A stretch of DNA of 54,028 nucleotides from an uncultured Acidobacteriota bacterium (GTDB lineage Bacteria > Acidobacteriota > Vicinamibacteria > Marinacidobacterales > SMYC01): the NCBI GenBank assembly GCA_947259165.1, contig CAMYKY010000063.1, forward strand, positions 1-54,028, read 5' to 3'. The notes below the pieces were generated by a model. That model worked only from the letters and a program-made list of their open reading frames with translations, had not been told where the DNA came from and ran no database searches. Positions 49,051 to 54,028 of this stretch are shown one piece after another. The first letter of the stretch is position 1; each line of letters opens with the position of its first letter. Both the position numbers and the translations under genes were made by a program.

Positions 49051-50685
49051 GTGGCGAATGCGATTGTCAATGTACCCGAGCCGAAGAACGAGCCGGTGTA
49101 CAACTACGCGCCGGGAAGCCCCGAGCGCAGCACACTTCAGGCACAAATCAAGGACATGCTCGGCTCGGAGGTCGACATTCCGATTATCGTCGGCGGCAGG
49201 GAAATTCGCACCGGCGAGCTCGGCGATTGCGTGTGCCCGCACGATCATCAACACGTCCTCGGCCATTACCACAAAGCCACCACCCAGATCGTGAACCAGG
49301 CGGCTCAGGCGGCCGCCGACGCATGGCACGACTGGTCAGAAATGGATTGGCGGGCTCGCGCCAGCGTCTTTCTTAAAATGGCGGAGCTTCTCGCCGGCAA
49401 GTACCGTCCGCTCATCAACGGCGCCACGATGCTGGGACAATCCAAAACCCCTCACCAGGCAGAGATCGACGCCGCTGCCGAGCTCGTCGACTTCTATCGT
49501 TTCAACGCAAGCTACTTGGAGGGAATCTACTCGGGACAGCCGCTCTCGGACGCTGGGATGTGGAACTACGTCGAGTACCGAGCTCTTGAAGGCTTCGTGT
49601 TCGCCGTCACGCCGTTCAATTTCACTTCGATTGGCGGGAATTTACCGACAGCCCCGGCGATCATGGGCAACACGGTGTTGTGGAAACCGGCGTCGAGCGC
49701 CGTGTACTCCGCGTACTACCTGACGCAGCTGTTCAAAGAGGCGGGGTTGCCCGACGGCGTTATTAACTTCATCCCCGGCTCCGGCGGCAAAGTCGGCGCT
49801 CCCGTCATGGCCCTGCCGACGCTGGCGGGCATTCATTTCACCGGATCGACCGAGGTCTTTCAGAGCATGTGGACAACGGTCGGAAACAACATCCAAGACT
49901 ACAAAGTCTATCCTCGCATCGTCGGCGAGACGGGCGGCAAGAACTTCGTCGTCGCCCATCCGTCAGCGGACGTCGATGCGCTCGTCGCCAACATCCTTCG
50001 CGGAGCTTTCGAATACCAGGGACAGAAATGCTCTGCCGCGTCGCGTGCCTATATCCCCGAAAGTCTGTGGAACGGGTTCAAGGAGCGCTTGATCGCGGAA
50101 GTCGCGACCATCAAGATGGGGGACGTCACCGACTTCTCGACGTTCATGGGCGCCGTCATCGACAAAGCCGCCTTCGACAGCATCACCGGCTACATCAACT
50201 ACGCGAAGGACTCCTCCGACGCAGAAATTCTCACTGGGGGAAGCTACGACGACTCCAAGGGCTACTTCATCGAGCCCACGACCGTCGTCACCACCGACCC
50301 GCACTTCAAGCTAATGGAGGAAGAGATCTTCGGTCCGGTCATCACCGTCTATGTGTACCCCGACGGCAAATTCGACGACATTCTCGACGTGTGCAACAAC
50401 ACGTCGCCGTACGCCTTGACCGGCGCCGTCTTCGCCAACGACCGCGCTGTCATCGAAAAAGCGTACCGGGTGCTCCGACAATCCGCGGGCAACTTCTACA
50501 TCAACGACAAGCCCACCGGCGCCGTCGTCGGTCAGCAGCCGTTCGGTGGTAGCCGTGCGTCGGGGACGAATGACAAGGCCGGCTCGGCCGGCAACCTGAT
50601 GCGCTGGACCAGTATGCGCACTGTGAAAGAAACATTCGTACCCGCGACGAACTATCGTTATCCATATATGGGAGAGGGATCATGA
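49051..50685 (+). CDS. pruA: 1-pyrroline-5-carboxylate (L-glutamate gamma-semialdehyde) dehydrogenase
   Basis: 544 aa from GTG 49051 (AGGAGG at 49036-49041). Eukaryote-like P5C dehydrogenase: SPERSTLQAQIKDM start, EVDIPIIVGGREIRTGELG, ALEGFVFAVTPFNFTSIGGN, VLWKPASSAVYSAYYL, HFTGSTEVFQSMW, RIVGETGGKNFVVAHPSAD (catalytic Glu) and AFEYQGQKCSAASR (catalytic Cys). It oxidises glutamate semialdehyde to glutamate with NAD, the last step of proline and ornithine breakdown. No proline dehydrogenase is in view. Complete. RraA-like gene overlaps its end (ATGA). Confidence 0.92.
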   Translation: MANAIVNVPEPKNEPVYNYAPGSPERSTLQAQIKDMLGSEVDIPIIVGGREIRTGELGDCVCPHDHQHVLGHYHKATTQIVNQAAQAAADAWHDWSEMDWRARASVFLKMAELLAGKYRPLINGATMLGQSKTPHQAEIDAAAELVDFYRFNASYLEGIYSGQPLSDAGMWNYVEYRALEGFVFAVTPFNFTSIGGNLPTAPAIMGNTVLWKPASSAVYSAYYLTQLFKEAGLPDGVINFIPGSGGKVGAPVMALPTLAGIHFTGSTEVFQSMWTTVGNNIQDYKVYPRIVGETGGKNFVVAHPSADVDALVANILRGAFEYQGQKCSAASRAYIPESLWNGFKERLIAEVATIKMGDVTDFSTFMGAVIDKAAFDSITGYINYAKDSSDAEILTGGSYDDSKGYFIEPTTVVTTDPHFKLMEEEIFGPVITVYVYPDGKFDDILDVCNNTSPYALTGAVFANDRAVIEKAYRVLRQSAGNFYINDKPTGAVVGQQPFGGSRASGTNDKAGSAGNLMRWTSMRTVKETFVPATNYRYPYMGEGS

Positions 50686-51575
50686 AAAAGAGTGCATTTC
50701 TATTTGTTCTAGTCTCCGCGCTCGCCGCTTTGGGAGCTCAACAGCCTTGGGACCAGGAGTTCAAGCCCGACGTCGAGGCACCGGACGGCTTCCGCGCGAA
50801 CCGTACGTCCTATTCCGCAATCATGGACGTACTCGATGAAACGCGCCAAGACGTCACGCTGGAGCAGCTCGCTCAGCTCGAAGGCCTCCAGCTCGAGAAC
50901 ATTTGGGCCGCGATGGGCGAATATGGGGACAACTATGTCATCGGGTTTCAAACGACCCGCCCTGGTGAGCGCATCATCGGCCGCGCGTTGACCATTCGCT
51001 CGCTTCCCTCCCGACCCGACCTCAACCGCGCTCTAGAGACCCTCGGTGAAGAGGGGGATTGGGACACGCGGTTTTACGTGCGCGCGGGAGAAGAAGCGAA
51101 ACCCGGCGACGTCGTGGTCGTCGACCTCGGCGGCCCCGAGGGTCACATCTTTTTCGGCGATATCACCGCGTTGGGGATCCAGATGCGCGGCGCACGCGGC
51201 GTGATCATCGACGGCGGCACTCGCGACCTCGAGGAGCTCTCCGAAGATACGTTCGAAGGCTTTCCAGTGTTCGCCCGCTTTTTCGATCCCGTCGGGCCAA
51301 GATGGCTCGATACGGAGTACAACGTTCCGATCCGCGTGGGCGGTGCGACCGTACTTCCCGGTGACGTGGTCGTTGCCGAAGACGAAGCGATGTTGTTTTT
51401 CCCGGCCGAGATTCTCGAACAAGTCGTCCAGGGCGCCCGTGCTCGCCAAGAGCTCGAAGACTACGAGCGAAACATGCTCAAAGAAAAGAAATTCCGAATC
51501 CGGGACGTCTACCCGCTCCACCCCGACCTGAGAAAAGAGTACGAGGCAAAGAAGAAGACGACCGAAAACCCGTAG
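50682..51575 (+). CDS. RraA-like family protein with signal peptide
   Basis: 297 aa; ATGA overlap with pruA. Leader MKKSAFLFVLVSALAALGA indicates export. The RraA fold (HMG/CHA aldolase type) follows: GRALTIRSLPSRPDLN, PGDVVVVDLGGPEGHIFFGDITALGIQMRGARGVIIDGGTRDLEEL, FPVFARFFDP, GGATVLPGDVVVAEDEAMLFFPAEILEQVV. Metal-binding residues (GGTRD) are kept. Secreted RraA-like proteins occur in Acidobacteriota; aldolase or RNase E-regulator roles are unproven here, and RNase E inhibition is impossible outside the cytoplasm. Last gene before the convergent kynureninase (52 bp). Confidence 0.85.
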   Translation: MKKSAFLFVLVSALAALGAQQPWDQEFKPDVEAPDGFRANRTSYSAIMDVLDETRQDVTLEQLAQLEGLQLENIWAAMGEYGDNYVIGFQTTRPGERIIGRALTIRSLPSRPDLNRALETLGEEGDWDTRFYVRAGEEAKPGDVVVVDLGGPEGHIFFGDITALGIQMRGARGVIIDGGTRDLEELSEDTFEGFPVFARFFDPVGPRWLDTEYNVPIRVGGATVLPGDVVVAEDEAMLFFPAEILEQVVQGARARQELEDYERNMLKEKKFRIRDVYPLHPDLRKEYEAKKKTTENP

Positions 51576-51627
51576 CGTTCACGCTTTGTGCGACGTTGCC
51601 AACAGCGTCGGGGTCGCGGCAGAGATT

Positions 51628-52875
51628 TCAGGTCACCAGTTGGCGGTTTTGGAACTCGGGGCGACGGAAGGCTTCGGTTTCCAGAATCTCTTTCAGAGTC
51701 GCGACGCCGTCCCAGACGTCAACAAATCGGAGGTAGAGCGGGGTCAGTCCGAAGCGTAGGACATCGGGCGATCGGAAGTCCCCAATCACGCCGCGCGCGA
51801 CGAGCGCCTGCATGATGGGGTAGCTCTCGGCGTGGCGCAAAGACACTTGAGAACCACGGGCCTCGCTGTCTCGCGGACAGGCGGCGGTAAGACCCAAGCC
51901 GTCGCATTGCTCGTCGACGAGCTGCAGGAACAAATCGCCCATCCGCTGCGATTTTTCGCGAACACGGTCGATGTCGGCTCGGGTGAGGATCTCGACGCCG
52001 ACTTCGAGCGCGGCCATTGCGAGCACGGACGGCGTACCGCACAGTTGGCGTTCGATGCCCGGCGCCGGGCGGAAGTCGGTGTCGAACGCAAACGGGGCCT
52101 CATGTCCCATCCAACCGCTCAGCGGAGGCTGAATGTCGTCTTGATGACGCTCGGCCACAAAGAGGTAAGCCGGGGCGCCCGGGCCACCGTTCAAATATTT
52201 GTAGCCGCAGCCGACGGCAAAATCAGCACCGGCGTTATTGAGCCGAACCGGAAGCGCTCCGCCGCTGTGACTCAGATCCCAAAGTATCGTCGCCCCATGT
52301 GCGTGGGCGTGCTTCGTCAGACTCGCCATGTCGTGGAGCTCACCGGTGCGGAAATCGACATGGGTCAGCGAGACGATCGCGACGTCGTCATCGATAGCCG
52401 CTTGAAGCTCAGAGCGGTCCACGAGACGAAGCTCATGGGTTCCAGTAAGTCCCGCGAGGCCTTGAGCGATATAGAGGTCGCTCGGGAAATTCTCTTTCTC
52501 GGAAACGATGACGCGGCGCTCCGGCCGAAGCTGGACCCCCGCTGCGAGAAGCTTGAACAGATTGATCGACGTGGTGTCGGCGGCGATCACCTCTCCCGGC
52601 TTCGCACCGATGAGCGAAGCCACCTGATCCCCAACACGGCGCGGGAAGTGAATCCACTCGTGTTGGTTCCAGCTTCGTATGAGATCCTGACCCCACTCAT
52701 CCTCCACCAGCGCGCGCACCCGTTCGGGCGTTTTTCGGGGAAGCGCGCCTAGTGAGTTGCCATCGAAATAGACAACGCCGTCTGGCAGGAGAAACTCGTC
52801 CCGGAACGACGCGAGCGAGTCGGTCTCGTCCCACGACGCCACATCAGCGCGTGTCAGATTCATATCCCCGCTCAT
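51628..52875 (-). CDS. kynU: Kynureninase
   Basis: 415 aa from ATG 52875 (ATGA overlap with the tryptophan dioxygenase stop). An alternative ATG is 52863. Motifs: VYFDGNSLGALPRKTPERV, EWGQDLIRSWN, SLTHVDFRTGELHDM, WDLSHSGGALPVRLN, VGCGYKYLNGGPGAPAYLFV (PLP lysine) and GWMGHEAPFAFDTDFRPAPGIERQLCGTPSV. It splits kynurenine to anthranilate and alanine. With the dioxygenase it forms a tryptophan-degrading pair; kynurenine formamidase is not next to them and must lie elsewhere. Complete, with normal length. Confidence 0.92.
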   Translation of the reverse strand: MSGDMNLTRADVASWDETDSLASFRDEFLLPDGVVYFDGNSLGALPRKTPERVRALVEDEWGQDLIRSWNQHEWIHFPRRVGDQVASLIGAKPGEVIAADTTSINLFKLLAAGVQLRPERRVIVSEKENFPSDLYIAQGLAGLTGTHELRLVDRSELQAAIDDDVAIVSLTHVDFRTGELHDMASLTKHAHAHGATILWDLSHSGGALPVRLNNAGADFAVGCGYKYLNGGPGAPAYLFVAERHQDDIQPPLSGWMGHEAPFAFDTDFRPAPGIERQLCGTPSVLAMAALEVGVEILTRADIDRVREKSQRMGDLFLQLVDEQCDGLGLTAACPRDSEARGSQVSLRHAESYPIMQALVARGVIGDFRSPDVLRFGLTPLYLRFVDVWDGVATLKEILETEAFRRPEFQNRQLVT

Positions 52876-53933
52876 ATGGACGTCCGTACGGACCACAGCT
52901 CGGGGAAGAAGCTCAGATTGAGCGCTTTTTGCAGATAGCTCACCCCCGAGCTGCCGCCGGTGCCGCGCTTTTGTCCGATGATTCGCTCTACGGTTTTCAT
53001 GTGCGCGAAGCGCCACTGTTGGAACTTGTGCTCGAGGTCGATGAATTTCTCGGCGAGCTCATAGAGATCCCAATGCGTCTTCACGTCCCGGTAAACCTCG
53101 AGCCACGCCGCCTCGACGTCGGAATGGGGCTCATACGGCTCGGCCCAGTCGCGCTCGATCCGCTCCGATGGAATCTTGAATCCTCGCCGGGCGAGCATTT
53201 TGAGGGTTTCGTCGTAGACGCTCGGGCTGCCGAGCGTTTCCTTCAACCGCGCGTAGATCTCCGGATCCCCGCGGTGCACTTCGATCAGCGCCCGATTCTT
53301 GTTGCCCAAAACGAACTCGAGGGTGCGGTACTGGTAAGACTGGAAACCGGAGCTCTGCTGGAGCTCGTCCCGAAACGACGAATAGTCGAACGGTGTCATC
53401 GTCGACAGCACGTCCCACGAGAGGATGAGCTGCCCCTGGATCCGAGCCACCCGCGACAACATCTTGAAAGCCGGGCCGAGCTCGTCGGTCTGAATCTGTC
53501 GCAAGACCGCCGTGAGCTCGTGCAACGAAAGCTTCATCCATAGTTCGGTGACCTGGTGGATGACGATGAAAAGCATCTCGTCGTGATGGGACGAGACGGG
53601 TTTTTGCGAGCTCAGGATGCGCTCGAGCGACAGGTAGTTCCCGTACGTCATCCCCCCTTCAGGATCCCAGTGGATCCGCTCGCCCGAAAGATCTACGGCG
53701 CCTTTCGATTCGTCAGTCAAAGAAGTCTCCTCATTCGTGATTCTATACTCTTTCCGATTCAACCCGAATTTCTGCATACGGTAAATCAGGGTGTTCCGAG
53801 TCAGCCCCAGAAACTTCGCTGCTCGGGTCTGGTTCCAATCGTTCCTCTCGAGCGCTTGTTTGATGAGGTCTTCCTCCACTTTTTGCAGATCGAGACCCGC
53901 AACGTGCCCGGTACCGTATCGGTTTACGCCCAC
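52872..53933 (-). CDS. kynA: Tryptophan 2,3-dioxygenase with N-terminal Fis-type HTH (possible fusion)
   Basis: The open frame from GTG 53933 gives 353 aa. Residues ~15-60 (KVEEDLIKQALERNDWNQTRAAKFLGLTRNTLIYRMQKFGL) are a Fis-type helix-turn-helix, as at the C-terminus of NtrC-family activators. After a 20-residue linker comes a complete tryptophan dioxygenase: IHWDPEGGMTYGNYLSLERIL, HHDEMLFIVIHQVTELWMKL, SSGFQSYQYRTLEFVLGNKN and FAHMKTVERIIGQKRGTGGSSGVSYL (haem His). It opens tryptophan to N-formylkynurenine. A TTG at 53720 with AGGAG six bases upstream would give the dioxygenase alone (282 aa, the usual length). So the HTH may be a relic upstream gene end, a fused regulator, or read in both forms. 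Overlaps kynU (ATGA). Confidence 0.88.
   Translation of the reverse strand: MGVNRYGTGHVAGLDLQKVEEDLIKQALERNDWNQTRAAKFLGLTRNTLIYRMQKFGLNRKEYRITNEETSLTDESKGAVDLSGERIHWDPEGGMTYGNYLSLERILSSQKPVSSHHDEMLFIVIHQVTELWMKLSLHELTAVLRQIQTDELGPAFKMLSRVARIQGQLILSWDVLSTMTPFDYSSFRDELQQSSGFQSYQYRTLEFVLGNKNRALIEVHRGDPEIYARLKETLGSPSVYDETLKMLARRGFKIPSERIERDWAEPYEPHSDVEAAWLEVYRDVKTHWDLYELAEKFIDLEHKFQQWRFAHMKTVERIIGQKRGTGGSSGVSYLQKALNLSFFPELWSVRTSI
53718..53731 (-). promoter_or_regulatory. Internal ribosome binding site and TTG start within the HTH-dioxygenase frame
   Basis: On the minus strand AGGAG (53731-53727), six bases, then TTG (53720-53718) beginning LTDESKGAVDLSGERIHW. Spacing is ideal for initiation and the product would match the typical dioxygenase start. 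This decides whether the HTH is part of the enzyme. Confidence 0.55.
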
Positions 53934-53964
53934 CGCTCCGGCAAATTGCAGACGCGAAAGGATC

Positions 53965-54028
53965 TAGTCGACGTCGTGTACCAAGGCGCCGTGCAAAGGC
54001 TCCGCCCCAAGCTCATGACCACGAGCAC
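53965..54028 (-). other. Possible C-terminal tail of a gene continuing past the window
   Basis: A minus-strand frame enters from the edge, reads GHELGAEPLHGALVHDVD and stops at TAG 53967-53965, 32 bp before the HTH-dioxygenase GTG. It is too short to assign. The plus-strand reading is equally open, so this is only a candidate. Confidence 0.2.

Noticed and set aside
1-54028. tRNA, rRNA, CRISPR array or prophage
   Set aside because: No cloverleaf, no rRNA-like segment, no regularly spaced direct repeats and no phage genes were seen on reading; a covariance-model search would settle small RNAs.

Overview
The window looks like a chromosomal segment of a GC-rich, Gram-negative environmental bacterium, most likely an Acidobacteriota member or a close relative. 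This is inferred from the gene repertoire: a winged-helix/TolB-like/TPR regulator, the remnant of a WD40/TolB-type serine/threonine kinase, LolA-like and ABC-2 genes, a PATAN-J-TPR protein and a kynurenine pathway. No rRNA or marker protein proves it. Signal peptides, lipoboxes, a TRAP importer and a LolA-like protein all point to a diderm cell. I saw no tRNA, rRNA, CRISPR array, prophage or intact transposase.

Layout. 1-5.5 kb: a broken membrane protein gene coupled to an FAD reductase, a small lipoprotein and a fused radical SAM/DUF2344 protein. 5.6-9.4 kb: a guanine-deaminase-like enzyme, a TPR regulator and a PAS histidine kinase. 9.4-14.8 kb: a tightly coupled minus-strand operon for a type III polyketide (probably a phenolic or pyrone lipid) with its own acyl-AMP ligase, ACP, ICMT-like methyltransferase, LolA-like protein and ABC-2 permease. 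Divergent from it, 14.9-16.6 kb carries an Rrf2 regulator overlapping a sigma-70 gene. 16.7-22 kb: a small membrane protein, a haem-binding-type lipoprotein, a kinase fossil, an ABC ATPase, transketolase and a CRP-like regulator. 22-31.5 kb: a GGDEF-EAL protein, a TatT/DctP/DctQM TRAP system and a MacA-MacB-type adaptor/ATPase pair. 31.5-33.8 kb: etfB and an etfA broken by an amber codon, beside a frameshifted TolB-like gene. 33.8-46.6 kb: PATAN-J-TPR protein, PPOX protein, PIG-L deacetylase, glycosyltransferase, phosphorylase-like protein, TauE exporter, SPL-like radical SAM protein, YigZ, oligoribonuclease and an M17 aminopeptidase. 46.5-54 kb: amino-acid catabolism (threonine dehydratase, P5C dehydrogenase, kynureninase, tryptophan dioxygenase) with a GH113-like and an RraA-like protein.

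The most unusual signals lie between the genes. Three copies of a ~220 bp palindromic non-coding element (16926, 21843, 28961) have ~37 bp terminal inverted repeats ending in CTAG. Two share their ends; the third has the same core with different ends. One copy is flanked by a direct repeat. A second repeat class is a short (CCCGTT)n array found in at least six intergenic gaps, sometimes as hairpin arms. Gene decay is also visible: an N-to-C-terminal kinase remnant, a membrane protein gene with two in-frame stops, a frameshifted TolB-like gene and the amber-split etfA. Several coupled gene pairs appear to start at CTG, TTG or GTG codons that overlap the upstream TGA. Finally, the tryptophan dioxygenase reading frame carries an N-terminal Fis-type helix-turn-helix, with a well-placed internal TTG start.
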